A stretch of DNA of 64,000 bases, from contig JAQFVV010006476.1 in NCBI GenBank assembly GCA_028023455.1, positions 496,001-560,000 of the forward strand, written 5' to 3'. The notes below the pieces were generated by a model. It saw nothing but the letters and a program-made list of their open reading frames with translations, searched no databases and was not told where the DNA came from. This DNA is from Epiperipatus broadwayi. Its lineage: Eukaryota > Onychophora > Udeonychophora > Euonychophora > Peripatidae. Both the position numbers and the translations under genes were made by a program. Position 1 is the first letter of the stretch; each line of letters opens with the position of its first letter. This document shows positions 61,101-64,000 of this stretch, one piece after another.

Positions 61101-63935
61101 ATAGGATTGAACGTAAATGCTGGATCAACAAAACTACAGAGACCTTGTCAATTAACAAAACTTCATAATATTTATTTACAAAAAAACAAAACAAAATATA
61201 TTCAAAACATAAAATAAATTCTCAATCACTGTAGAAAAGAAAAAAAAAACATATTTACAAGTGCAAATAAATTATTTGAATATATCCCTCTGTACTTATA
61301 GCTTTTATGTCTGTGATGAATATCTATCATTTTGTTAATTAAACAATTTAAAACTATTTACCCTTATTTCCCATGGTAGACACCCATAATATAAACATCT
61401 ATATATCCCAAATAATGAAAAAATCTATTAATTAAAAGTGAGATTGTTAACTAAATTAAAAATTTAAATGCAACTCCAGATGCAGTGTGGAGTTTTAAAT
61501 GTGGAAATTGATTAAAATAATCATCTTGCATATCTAGATATCATGTAAAAAAAAATATAATAATAAAACGACACATATTTAACACAGCAACACATGATAT
61601 GATAGAAAAGAAAATTATAAAGAATATTAATTTAAAAGCATTATTCATTTATTCATTATAAAGATCTTAAGAATACTATTAGTAAAACGTATAATATATA
61701 TACTACAAATAGTCATGTCATGTTGTGGCATTGGTTATTTTAGTGACTTTAAAAGAGAAAAACTCTTACCGTTTAAGTATTCCGTTTGAGCTCTCAATTT
61801 CATATTCATAGATGAAAATCAAGTATTTTGGCAGAAAAAGTTACCTAAATTTTAGTAAAAACAAAAAGACTTTTCACCCCCACCCCCTCACTCTCTTGAC
61901 ACTTTCTTATGTTGGACTGTTCCATGTTAGTACTTCCGAAATATAAAACCGAGATAATAAAATAAATAAAAAATACAGATCTATACAAAAGAAAATAAAA
62001 CATAATTTTACAATATTTCATGAATCAATATGATCAGGCACCATTATTCTTCAGAGTTTTTCTTACATAAACAGTTCTTACAATTTATGCATTTTTTTAT
62101 TATAGATACTGAGAGCTCCCGATTGATTTTGAGCAGCACACTCTGAAATTATTTAAATTGGCAGTGGGGTGGTTTTGTGTTACTCCTCGCGTAGATTTCC
62201 ATCTTGCGTGGATCCAGCTTATCATGCACTTAAATTGTAGACAGTTAAATATTAATTTTCACATGGCTATAGTGGATAAATGCTCCACTTGAAGACAATC
62301 AATCATTCTAGCCAAAGTATATCATATTTTAACTATATACACAGGTTTATATAATTATATATGCGGTTTGCATTTAATAAAAATATATTTATAGATAGAA
62401 TACAGTTATTTACTGTTTGTACTATTCGCAATATAAACTTTAAACTGAATAAATCGTTTCCTTTTTAGTTTCTTAACAAAAAAATTATATACTTTTTTTA
62501 AATTTTTATAAGTTATTTTAACTTATCTGATTATTCAGCTAGAATAAGAATCTATTCGCTTCCTTAACTCTTTTTTGAATGACAAATAAATAGAAAAACA
62601 TTAACATTTGTTGAGATGCTGCTTTAAAAAATGTCCATTTTGCAGAAAAATATTACTAAAATAATTGCTTCAATAAAACTTTACTTTTCATGTCAAACAC
62701 AGAATAATAAAGAACAGTGATTTTTAATTGTTTTCCTTTTTATACCCAGCGTTATTTCCATTGTTTAAACCTAGCATGTGCCTATTGTTGCATTTTTAAA
62801 AATATTTTTATTATTGATTCATTTAAAAAATAAAATAAATAATAAAATATTAATAACATTATTATTATTATTATCTCTCTCTTACATTCAGTTAGTTATT
62901 ACAATACTTGATTTATTTTTTATTGGTATAACTATTTTCTTGTCATCATTTAAGTCATTGTCTATATTTAATATAATCACTATGATGGTCAAATATCCAA
63001 TATAATTTATTTGTCCATAATGTTGTCACAAACACACAAATAAATAATCAATTAAACAAGATTGAAATAAACAACTATTAATAAGTATAATTAAATATTT
63101 ATCAAACCGGCTTTCATCTCCATTGAGACCTTCTCAAGATATATCATCTTTGCTTTGAACATAGTATAAGATGCAGCTTCTACTGACATATGACATTCTT
63201 GGTCCCAATGCATTTTCCGGGCCTAGAAAAGCTCTCTGGCATTGGTTCCGTTGATTTATTTCAAGAATTATTGTTTTCATATCTGTGAATGGGAAAACCA
63301 ATGTTTGGGTGAATTCTCAGCTGAAAGAAATTTGTTCCCTTCCTTTATAATTCGCTATTAGAAGTCAGTGTCCACCAGAGCAAAAAATTTTCATCTTTCT
63401 GGTACATGCCTGATATAACCCTGTTATATTATAAACTTTTTCTTATAAGTTATTTTTTTCTTAAATAAAATTTTAAAATATGTTTAAACATAATCTGGCT
63501 GAGGTTTGTCTTAGTGCTTTTATTTCTCAATTGTTTAAACAATATTTAAGATTTCTTGTTTCCAAGACCATTTAAGGTAGAAAAAAGCCATGCGTCAATG
63601 TTTAAAATAAAAATATTTTCTGCAGTTGTTTATAGACATTTTTAATTGATAATTATTTAAACTATTTTATATATAAACACTTTTGCAAATATTTTTTTAT
63701 TTTATCTACTAATGTTTTTTTTTTTATAATACTATTTTCAGGTAATTTACAAGCACCTTTAGGTTACGATCGTTTTAGTTACTCCTGGAGGTCAAAGAAA
63801 GGCACTCGATTTCATCAGAGTAGAGGTAAACATTATAGCTCTGGCTACGGAGAAGGTGACACATTAGGTTTTTATATTCATTTACCTGATGAAGGGCGTG
63901 TATGGGAGCATTTACCTATCACATATAAAGATAAG
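7084..63935 (+). CDS. ASH2L: ASH2L, internal part of the gene (ten exons, both ends missing)
   Basis: The gene encodes the Ash2-like subunit of SET1/MLL histone methyltransferase complexes, a nuclear protein that with RbBP5, WDR5 and DPY30 stimulates H3K4 methylation. Exons are 7084-7172, 12236-12321, 18735-18830, 26031-26117, 37204-37315, 47594-47678, 50269-50483, 57497-57574, 57840-57929 and 63742-63935, totalling 1132 nt. Every junction has AG/GT and the codon phases join without a stop. In order the product shows the last CxxC of the atypical PHD finger (CKLC), a winged-helix domain ([13 protein letters not shown]), a basic linker ([16 protein letters not shown]) and the SPRY domain ([20 protein letters not shown] through [14 protein letters not shown]). 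Identity to the vertebrate protein, recalled from memory, is high across both domains. The 5' exons (first PHD cysteines, start codon) and the 3' exons (end of SPRY, DPY30-binding C-terminus) are outside the window. No promoter or poly(A) site of this gene is visible. Confidence 0.96.
8400..10225 (+). pseudogene. Decayed RTE-like LINE (endonuclease-RT linker, RT and C-terminus)
   Basis: The conceptual reading shows a linker with [19 protein letters not shown] (8503 on), then RT-type pieces: [12 protein letters not shown] (about 9343), QAIDAGYY...[11 protein letters not shown], and FANDVLGC (box C, normally FADD, at about 9678). The C-terminal piece is [19 protein letters not shown]. Stops and frameshifts are frequent and the 5' endonuclease is missing. 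It is interrupted at about 9062-9240 by an unrelated GC-rich insert. The family was judged from motif style, as RTE clade or a close relative. Confidence 0.7.
9062..9240. other. GC-rich insert inside the LINE
   Basis: Within an AT-rich LINE copy, the reading breaks after the WKNALV motif and resumes about 180 nt later. The insert contains gtgcgggcccggcccgagcg, an A-run, gccggcggcacccccc and a G-rich stretch, then T-rich sequence. It contains a short palindrome (cgggcccg). I do not recognise its origin. Confidence 0.5.
10237..10520 (-). pseudogene. LINE reverse-transcriptase fragment, antisense
   Basis: The minus-strand reading gives [20 protein letters not shown] then [12 protein letters not shown], followed by [14 protein letters not shown] is the degenerate box C (FADD). 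The preceding 'I-T-GRTVNNL' layout is typical of I/Jockey/CR1-type LINE RTs rather than the RTE-like copies elsewhere here. The fragment is under 300 bp, with stops on both sides. Confidence 0.5.
12236..12321 (+). CDS. ASH2L: ASH2L exon: linker into winged helix
   Basis: The exon is 86 nt and starts with the two bases that complete Asn. It reads [18 protein letters not shown] then [10 protein letters not shown], matching the ANLT...MFSKDK stretch of ASH2L just before the winged-helix core. The acceptor is a pyrimidine-rich tttatttcag, the donor is gtattt, and the exon ends in phase 0. Confidence 0.93.
12374..12520 (+). repeat. Dispersed repeat 'D' with (TGTC)n head
   Basis: It starts with four to five tandem tgtc units (12378-12396), then runs through the shared blocks aacttgtaactcaattttca, gttgaaactttgcatacg and tgtattcctgg. 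The microsatellite head also occurs in the 27.36-kb copy (tgtctgtcatctgtctatc). Confidence 0.65.
12586..12670 (-). mobile_element. tRNA-type SINE
   Basis: The minus strand reads GTGGCCTAGTGGTTAGCA (A box) and then GGGTTCGCTTCCCGG (B box), in the order and spacing of a tRNA-derived pol III promoter. It is not a functional tRNA: no acceptor-stem pairing or proper anticodon arm could be drawn. It is 80-85 bp long. Related copies are at 12981, 17661 and 49321. Confidence 0.7.
12964..13081 (+). mobile_element. tRNA-type SINE (12981-13064) with perfect 17-bp TSD
   Basis: An 84-bp body has an A-box-like GTGGCTGAGTGGTCAGCA and a B-box-like GGGTTCACTTCCCGACC. It is flanked by perfect 17-bp direct repeats (aaataaaagcatttctt) at 12964-12980 and 13065-13081. 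The intact duplication suggests a recent insertion. There is no body beyond the tRNA-like head and no poly(A) longer than 'tatg'. Confidence 0.85.
13530..13760. repeat. Family P palindromic repeat, partial copy
   Basis: It contains 'ggctattcaccaca' and 'aattttaaggcactagtatt' followed by 'tctggaccatg', matching the left ends of the 5.28-kb and 31.65-kb copies. The right end is not clear. Confidence 0.4.
14060..14370. repeat. Decayed foldback-2 family copy, cut by a LINE
   Basis: The left arm is recognisable from 14073 (ctccatacaatagtgcca) to 14205 (ctagcttgtggc). A piece of the right arm is at 14310-14370 (tccattgattattatgg, acatggagag). LINE sequence then begins, so the LINE appears to have joined or truncated the right end. 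Confidence 0.55.
14370..16870 (+). pseudogene. Truncated LINE with endonuclease tail, RT and C-terminal domain
   Basis: In order: the end of an AP-type endonuclease ([15 protein letters not shown] at about 14405, GQYTWSKNK...IDYVLVE at about 14525-14585), a lysine-rich linker (14714-15198), RT with [13 protein letters not shown] (15330 on), [15 protein letters not shown] (about 15520), [29 protein letters not shown] (about 15900), LLFADDVFL (about 16038) and [10 protein letters not shown]-terminal region follows (16510-16860). Frameshifts near 15780, 16080 and 16310 and several stops make it a pseudogene, yet all RT boxes survive with FADD intact, so it decayed later than the other LINE copies here. 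The 5' end is missing. It resembles the CR1/L2/I group, but the exact clade is unsure. Confidence 0.85.
17645..17759 (-). mobile_element. tRNA-type SINE (17661-17745) with near-perfect TSD
   Basis: The minus strand has A-box-like GTGGCCGAGTGGACAGC and B-box-like GGGTTCGCTTCCCGGCC. Flanks ttatatttttacctt (17645-17659) and ttatattttacctt (17746-17759) differ by one T in a run. It is the same family as the SINEs at 12.6 and 13.0 kb. Confidence 0.8.
18325..18520. mobile_element. Small foldback element with hammerhead-like core
   Basis: The left arm (attgttataataacttc...cactttaatg) and right arm (cattaaagtg...gaagttattataagcaat) pair over about 85 nt each around an asymmetric centre. On the minus strand the centre reads CTGATGA, A, GACTG, CTGGA, CAGTC, AAAAC (18427-18401). 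It is related by core to elements 1 and 7. I found no convincing TSD, only a possible 8-bp tgataata. Confidence 0.6.
18735..18830 (+). CDS. ASH2L: ASH2L exon: winged-helix core
   Basis: The exon is 96 nt, exactly 32 codons, phase 0 on both sides. It begins [19 protein letters not shown] and ends [11 protein letters not shown]. This is the core of the winged-helix (HWH) domain, which in the human protein binds DNA. The basic PRRIK stretch sits where human ASH2L has RPGK. The acceptor is ttttaag and the donor gtaatg. Confidence 0.95.
19245..19332. repeat. 44-bp tandem duplication
   Basis: Two copies start at 19245 and 19289 (aacattgaggatatatcaaa and aacattgaggatgtatcaaa) and differ at a handful of sites. 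No function can be inferred. Confidence 0.8.
19560..20482 (-). pseudogene. Gag-like coiled-coil fragment with 18-residue repeats
   Basis: The minus-strand reading begins at an ATG at 20482 ([17 protein letters not shown]), meets a stop, and continues in a second frame with [20 protein letters not shown] and about four 18-residue (54-bp) repeats of the type [18 protein letters not shown]. Acidic, lysine-rich sequence follows down to about 19560. Heptad-compatible Q/N-rich repeats upstream of a lost C-terminal half resemble the N-terminal coiled coil of LTR-retrotransposon Gag. No protease, RT or integrase follows, and the assignment is tentative. Confidence 0.4.
22803..23050 (+). mobile_element. 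Single-arm foldback-3 family copy
   Basis: It starts with the family terminus (ctgaaacacacaggcttatt, the complement of the right tail of the 4618-5152 element), runs through gtatatgagcacagacttt, and ends near aagatagccaatc. It is linear, not palindromic. It abuts the palindrome at 23059. No clear TSD was seen. Confidence 0.65.
22941..22998 (-). ncRNA. Hammerhead ribozyme-like motif (family C, copy 3)
   Basis: The core is the same as at 4714-4772: minus-strand TAATC, TGG, GCCAA, CTGATGA, stem II TGCT/AGCA, GAAA, ATACGTAT, TTGGT, GATTA. One stem-I pair is now a G-U wobble, so the helix is kept despite substitution. Confidence 0.55.
23059..23322. repeat. Palindromic repeat, about 110-bp arms
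   Basis: The left arm runs from aataaatgcttttatttacc through 'acaattagggattttagat'. The right arm returns as 'aaaatccttaattgtgg' and 'gtgtagataaataaaagc'. A short asymmetric centre lies at about 23155-23215. No TSD was seen. Its ends resemble the 'ataaaagc' tails of dispersed repeats at 12.7 and 12.97 kb. Confidence 0.6.
25384..25860 (+). mobile_element. LTR-like segment (tentative)
   Basis: A GC-richer patch starts tgtaactcagag, includes ctctggacatgagtaagc, and is followed by cattaaacaggtcgg (a possible attaaa signal) and a T-rich end. About 130 nt later comes a local hairpin (ggggaaccgtaaagttcccc). It looks like a solo LTR with adjoining leader, but there is no second LTR, no clear tRNA-complementary site and no TSD. 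Confidence 0.3.
26031..26117 (+). CDS. ASH2L: ASH2L exon: end of winged helix
   Basis: The exon is 87 nt or 29 codons, phase 0 on both sides. It starts [17 protein letters not shown] and ends with the conserved HPLFGLIDQ (FGLLDQ in vertebrates). The acceptor is preceded by a long T-run and the donor is gtaaga. The middle is more divergent than the ends, as expected for the loop at the edge of this domain. Confidence 0.9.
26400..27240 (+). pseudogene. RTE-like LINE fragment (linker to early RT)
   Basis: Readable pieces are [19 protein letters not shown] (about 26460), [20 protein letters not shown] then [16 protein letters not shown] (26885 on), and SHNWKNAV. It is the same family as the 8.4-kb copy (compare [19 protein letters not shown]), broken by stops and a frameshift, and ends before the RT catalytic boxes. 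Confidence 0.7.
27448..28042. mobile_element. Foldback element 4 with perfect 11-bp TSD
   Basis: attcccaatga at 27448-27458 and 28032-28042 flanks a 573-bp insert. The left tail of about 42 unpaired nt matches that of element 2. Inverted arms run from 27501 (ttaaaacaggcaaaac) to about 27725 and from about 27815 to 28031. A non-palindromic loop of about 90 nt lies between. The arms are longer than in element 2, adding a 'ggatctaatgcaaccctcca' segment. The right arm carries a hammerhead-like motif on the + strand. Confidence 0.8.
27869..27927 (+). ncRNA. Hammerhead ribozyme-like motif (family B)
   Basis: + strand: ATCCAA, GGC, TCCTCA, CTGACGA (27884-27890), stem II GGC/GCC with CACAA loop and an A-A mismatch at its base, GAAA (27904-27907), a minimal stem III with a TA loop, and GTC (27911-27913). 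TGGGGA, TT and TTGGAT follow. Stem I pairs TCCTCA with TGGGGA (one G-U) and ATCCAA with TTGGAT across a small internal loop. GTC is the preferred cleavage triplet of known hammerheads. The short stem III and the A-A mismatch are weak points. Confidence 0.55.
29430..30060 (-). pseudogene. RTE-like LINE C-terminus, antisense
   Basis: The minus-strand reading gives [20 protein letters not shown], then [37 protein letters not shown] and [11 protein letters not shown]. It is the same C-terminal domain as at 38769-39014 and 56640-56830, with stops. It ends at the element's 3' end near 29440. Upstream RT sequence is not readable here. Confidence 0.65.
31630..31970. repeat. Family P palindromic repeat copy
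   Basis: Left 'aatttttaaggcgctatcat' and right 'gatccaaatacattggcacc' followed by 'ttaaaatttctatgatgaat' are inverted versions of the same terminus. The outer block 'cattgattcagaggtgtcac' is shared with the 6.6-kb copy. Confidence 0.55.
32066..32140 (+). repeat. Single arm of the foldback-2 family
   Basis: It reads ttaaaacaagcaaaactctc, then gtgccactcagtgcaagcc and gagtaattaatggatg, matching the left arm of the 3.97-kb element. It is truncated after about 75 nt, with no right arm. Confidence 0.6.
35131..35731. mobile_element. Foldback element 5: SINE-like, tRNA boxes plus hammerhead-like core, 13-bp TSD (12/13)
   Basis: ataggtgaattct (35131-35143) and ataggtgaatcct (35719-35731) flank a 575-bp insert. 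About 34 unpaired nt on the left are followed by arms of about 265 nt meeting near 35437-35443. The left arm, minus strand, has a perfect B box (GGTTCGAATCC, 35383-35373). The right arm, + strand, has an A box (TGGCACAATTGG, 35444-35455). Each arm carries a hammerhead-like core: + strand CTGAAGA ... CCTCTC GAAA at 35548-35580, minus strand at 35336-35305 followed by CGAAACGTTG. There is no ORF. Confidence 0.75.
35548..35595 (+). ncRNA. Hammerhead-like core in SINE foldback
   Basis: CTGAAGA, one extra A, a six-pair stem II (GAGGGG with CCTCTC, one G-U), GAAA, then TGTTGTGC. The mirror copy on the minus strand of the left arm ends CGAAACGTTGTGC. The extra base before stem II departs from the canonical core, and stem I is not obvious, so catalysis is doubtful. 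Confidence 0.35.
37204..37315 (+). CDS. ASH2L: ASH2L exon: low-complexity linker
   Basis: The exon is 112 nt: 37 codons plus one base. It starts [17 protein letters not shown] and ends ATQGAAQN, the linker between winged helix and SPRY. The DLS-I-P-Y signature matches vertebrate DLSNIGPAY. The donor was chosen at g/gtaatc because the leftover G joins GA of the next exon to give the conserved Asn-Gly-Gly. Reading through this donor would add about ten residues and then hit a stop. Confidence 0.9.
38045..38605. repeat. Long hairpin with about 270-bp arms
   Basis: The left arm (ending tttgaattatgg at about 38316) and the right arm (from tataattcaaagatatt at about 38340) are complementary along most of their length, e.g. 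aataatttccaattct against its complement near 38535. The loop is only about 23 nt. The right arm read on the minus strand stays open for 69 codons (38603-38394), so it may derive from a coding segment, but the protein is not recognised. No TSD was found. Confidence 0.65.
39877..41107. mobile_element. Non-autonomous DNA transposon (TIR element) nested in the LINE
   Basis: The left end 'gctaaagacgccgttctatg' and the complement of the right end 'gataaagattccattggatg' match imperfectly over more than 20 nt and both continue into GGCGC. TATA on each side (39873-39876, 41108-41111) is consistent with a TA or TATA target duplication. The 1.2-kb body has a GC-richer left end (39885-40065) and a very AT-rich interior with no transposase ORF. 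It interrupts the antisense LINE. Confidence 0.6.
40553..40635 (+). repeat. Degenerate telomere-like (CCCTAA) tract
   Basis: Short units of actaacc, taaccctaa and aaacctaaaact repeat with a period of about 6-12 nt, e.g. aaaactaaccctaactataa. It resembles the animal telomere hexamer CCCTAA in decayed form. It lies inside the TIR element, so it probably travelled with it rather than marking a chromosome fusion. Confidence 0.5.
42807..43190 (+). other. Exon-like open patch, unrecognised
   Basis: An 85-codon frame (including [20 protein letters not shown] and [20 protein letters not shown]) has coding-like composition. A strong donor (ccgtaagta at about 42989) and a weak acceptor (taataacag at about 42862) are present. 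A second frame follows ([20 protein letters not shown], 43083 on). I do not recognise the protein. It lies next to the 5' end of the antisense LINE and could be a pseudogene or element remnant rather than an exon. Confidence 0.2.
44505..45070. mobile_element. Foldback element 6 with perfect 14-bp TSD
   Basis: ttaagtgaatgata at 44505-44518 and 45057-45070 flanks a 538-bp insert. A left tail of about 25 nt is followed by arms of about 200 nt: taataaattgagaggttgcc on the left, and its complement ggcaacctctcaatttatta on the right. A loop of about 110 nt lies between. On the minus strand the left arm has a degenerate B-box-like GGTTCGATCGC near 44650. There is no ORF and no hammerhead core. Confidence 0.8.
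45501..45870. mobile_element. Foldback element 7 with perfect 13-bp TSD and tandem hammerhead-like cores
   Basis: taagaatagtaaa at 45501-45513 and 45858-45870 flanks a 344-bp insert. A left tail of about 45 nt is T-rich. The arms meet at gagctcttgacaagagctc (45749-45767). The left arm is expanded to four tandem core units on the minus strand and the right arm has one on the + strand. Its core relates it to element 1 and the 18.3-kb foldback. Confidence 0.8.
45768..45805 (+). ncRNA. Hammerhead-like core in foldback 7
   Basis: CTGATGA (45768-45774), one extra T, a perfect five-pair stem II GACTG/CAGTC with CAGGA loop, GAAA (45791-45794), and a possible three-pair stem III (ACT/AGT, loop GTT) with triplet GTT. 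I could not draw a stem I within this unit. Tandem units on the opposite strand (45620-45750) raise the chance of a dimeric form. Confidence 0.45.
46545..46820 (+). pseudogene. Possible LINE C-terminal fragment
   Basis: A 91-codon frame ending at TAA includes [20 protein letters not shown] and [18 protein letters not shown]. The pattern W-IR---IF-N resembles the short C-terminal domain of some LINE ORF2 proteins. About 200 nt of 3'-UTR-like sequence follows. The match is only by pattern, and no RT lies upstream. Confidence 0.3.
47594..47678 (+). CDS. ASH2L: ASH2L exon: basic linker / NLS-like
   Basis: The exon is 85 nt and is entered with two bases completing Gly. It reads [20 protein letters not shown] then SSTKKAR and ends AG, completed to Ser by the next exon. 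The KGRGTKRK and TKKARS clusters match the basic intrinsically disordered linker of ASH2L, known to help engage the nucleosome. The acceptor is tgttttag and the donor gtgagt. Confidence 0.92.
48130..48515. repeat. Palindromic repeat with about 140-bp arms
   Basis: The left arm (ggcaattcaaattgtaaata, attaggttgagttaatcagg) pairs with the right arm (cctgattaactggtgtaata, gattttgaattgcc). The inner part pairs agacctaa with ttaggcct. The loop is at about 48290-48355. I found no TSD and no ribozyme core. Confidence 0.65.
49304..49382 (+). mobile_element. Truncated tRNA-type SINE (49321-49365) with perfect 17-bp TSD
   Basis: aaagtttcttttttata occurs at 49304-49320 and 49366-49382. The 45-bp insert keeps only the B-box half (cggtttcgcttcacggccga), the shared end gctatgacacatgg and an A-run. 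It matches the 3' part of the 12.98-kb SINE, so this is a 5'-truncated retroposition product. Confidence 0.85.
50269..50483 (+). CDS. ASH2L: ASH2L exon: start of SPRY domain
   Basis: At 215 nt and 71 full codons this is the longest exon here. It begins [20 protein letters not shown], continues [15 protein letters not shown], and ends [17 protein letters not shown]. This is the highly conserved start of the ASH2L SPRY region, including DWAGKPIPG. The acceptor is atttttag and the donor gtaata, with one base left over. Confidence 0.97.
51550..52130. other. GC-richer unclassified segment, possibly an LTR
   Basis: The composition shifts to balanced sequence (gcccagtaaatgatgcgaat ... ccgccaagagggacttcaa) with no ORF of note. 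It could be a solo LTR or other element by its contrast with flanking AT-rich intron. No terminal repeats or TSD were found. Confidence 0.25.
52380..52870. other. GC-richer unclassified segment
   Basis: It is balanced sequence including gtgccacgttagcatacagg and two copies of 'cagatgcacattc' about 60 nt apart (near 52673 and 52731). No coding frame or terminal structure was seen. Confidence 0.25.
53580..55690 (-). pseudogene. Penelope-like retroelement, decayed, antisense
   Basis: The minus-strand reading has an N-terminal part (55611-55303), then an RT core [20 protein letters not shown] and [11 protein letters not shown] (54580-54386) with the catalytic YMDD at about 54454-54443. It continues [20 protein letters not shown] and [22 protein letters not shown]-terminal stretch [20 protein letters not shown] and [20 protein letters not shown] may belong to the region where active Penelope elements carry a GIY-YIG endonuclease, but I see no GIY-YIG motif. 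Stops and frameshifts throughout mean it is not active. The assignment rests on the PMG-S...YxDD arrangement and is fairly good but not certain. Confidence 0.6.
56640..56850 (+). pseudogene. RTE-like LINE 3' end
   Basis: The reading gives [20 protein letters not shown] then [20 protein letters not shown] and [11 protein letters not shown] with a stop, followed by a (GAT)n run (56829-56843), the typical microsatellite 3' end of this family. It is strongly similar to 38769-39014 and 29430-29800. It is severely 5' truncated. Confidence 0.75.
57497..57574 (+). CDS. ASH2L: ASH2L exon: SPRY domain
   Basis: The exon is 78 nt: two bases completing Ala, 25 codons, one base out. It reads [19 protein letters not shown] then MVRATH, matching the APQLKIS...GEKGY-MVRA-HG strand of the SPRY fold almost residue for residue. 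The acceptor is gttttatag and the donor gtaaat. It is separated from the next exon by the only short intron in the window (265 nt). Confidence 0.96.
57605..57725 (+). mobile_element. tRNA-like SINE with internal 41-bp duplication, in a 265-nt intron
   Basis: It reads GGTGCATTGGTAGAACA (A-box-like) and GGATTGAGATCC (B-box-like). A 41-bp unit starting gggttctagagatcaagaac is present twice, at 57635 and 57676. It sits about 30 nt downstream of an ASH2L donor, in the only short intron, and is followed by an (att)n run. It is not a functional tRNA. Confidence 0.6.
57840..57929 (+). CDS. ASH2L: ASH2L exon: SPRY domain
   Basis: The exon is 90 nt: two bases completing Gly, 29 codons, one base out. 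It reads [20 protein letters not shown] then [13 protein letters not shown] and the R-GWSQ-LG motif are hallmark SPRY strands of ASH2L. The acceptor is gtttatag and the donor gtaaaa. Confidence 0.96.
58910..59345. repeat. Family P palindromic repeat copy
   Basis: Left 'gaggtattagcatgtgtgga' and right 'gatccactagcacttacagc' are inverted family ends, followed by 'gatggtacttcagacatctg' and 'gagagaacgagtcat'. The last block resembles the minisatellite unit at 5.6 kb (gatggtgcttcaggtaggtt ... gagaatgactt), linking that array to this repeat. Confidence 0.55.
60343..60407. repeat. Small perfect-type hairpin
   Basis: gatccagttataatgggc (60343 on) and its near complement in tacttttgaaatccattata (60380 on) form two 28-nt arms with about three mismatches and a 9-nt loop. 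It could be a MITE remnant. Nothing links it to the larger foldbacks. Confidence 0.6.
60530..61010. other. GC-richer unclassified segment
   Basis: It runs from tgtaacggttggtgaaaaca to ctgttaatcaacaac, with balanced composition, no long ORF, and short direct repeats (acctatcttt, acatctatcttt). It may be an LTR or other element fragment. No boundaries can be shown. Confidence 0.25.
63742..63935 (+). CDS. ASH2L: ASH2L exon: SPRY domain, last exon in the window
   Basis: The exon is 194 nt: two bases completing Gly and 64 codons, ending in phase 0. It includes [40 protein letters not shown], then [10 protein letters not shown] and LPITYKDK. It covers the central SPRY strands. The variable loop before LP-TYKDK differs in sequence from vertebrates but has the same length. 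The acceptor is attttcag and the donor gtagtt. Later exons lie beyond base 64000. Confidence 0.96.
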
Positions 63936-64000
63936 GTAGTTTTTACGATTTTTTTTTTTTTTTTTGTGAACTTAACTTATATTTGCTAATTAAATACTGG
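63936..64000 (+). other. Start of the next ASH2L intron
   Basis: The donor gtagtt follows the last visible exon and leads into a long T-run. Nothing further can be said before the window ends. Confidence 0.85.

Larger units (their letters stand above)
57930..63741. other. ASH2L intron, 5812 nt
   Basis: It holds a short-arm palindrome (58910-59345), a small perfect hairpin (60343-60407) and GC-richer unclassified segments (about 60530-61010, 62110-62330, 63090-63430). The other stretches, including 57930-58900 and 61070-62100, are AT-rich and unassigned. Confidence 0.6.

Overview
This is an intron-rich, strongly AT-biased animal genomic window carrying one protein-coding gene on the + strand: the middle of an ASH2L (absent, small or homeotic discs 2-like) gene, a core subunit of the SET1/MLL histone H3K4 methyltransferase complexes. 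I could place ten internal exons (7084 to 63935), each with an AG acceptor, a GT donor and matching codon phase. Together they encode about 377 residues, from the end of the atypical PHD finger through the winged-helix DNA-binding domain, the basic linker and most of the SPRY domain. The first exons lie upstream and the last exons downstream of the window.

The organism is a bilaterian. The very AT-rich introns of 2.6 to 11 kb, the RTE-like LINEs, a Penelope-like element, tRNA-type SINEs and the foldback repeats look like a mollusc, and the repeats remind me of cephalopods. That last step is recollection and was not tested. Nothing bacterial or viral was seen.

The rest of the window is intron filled with transposable-element debris. 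(1) 1-7083: upstream intron with three foldback elements, a single-arm relative, a 45-bp minisatellite and older dispersed repeats. (2) 7173-18734: two introns with an RTE-like LINE, an I/CR1-like RT fragment, a longer frameshifted LINE (about 14.37-16.87 kb) and three small tRNA-type SINEs. (3) 18831-37203: a gag-like coiled-coil fragment, LINE pieces and several foldbacks. (4) 37316-47593: a reverse-oriented LINE split by a terminal-inverted-repeat DNA element, and two large foldbacks. (5) 47679-63741: a decayed Penelope-like element, more hairpins, and GC-richer segments I cannot classify.

The most interesting pattern is a group of palindromic elements of about 320-575 bp. Seven are flanked by 11-14 bp target-site duplications, and in each the hairpin is followed or preceded on one side only by an unpaired tail of roughly 25-50 nt. 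That points to retroposition of the palindromic form rather than cut-and-paste foldback transposons. Several carry hammerhead-ribozyme-like cores (CTGANGA, a short stem II, GAAA). In one family a 5-bp stem I next to the core, a second 5-6 bp stem I block, stem II and a short stem III can all be drawn. One element combines tRNA-like pol III A and B boxes with such a core. The one-sided tail and the hammerhead both recall Penelope-like terminal repeats, and a Penelope-like RT copy is present in the same gene. Because all of this is transcribed inside ASH2L introns, the pre-mRNA should contain many long, near-perfect double-stranded segments.
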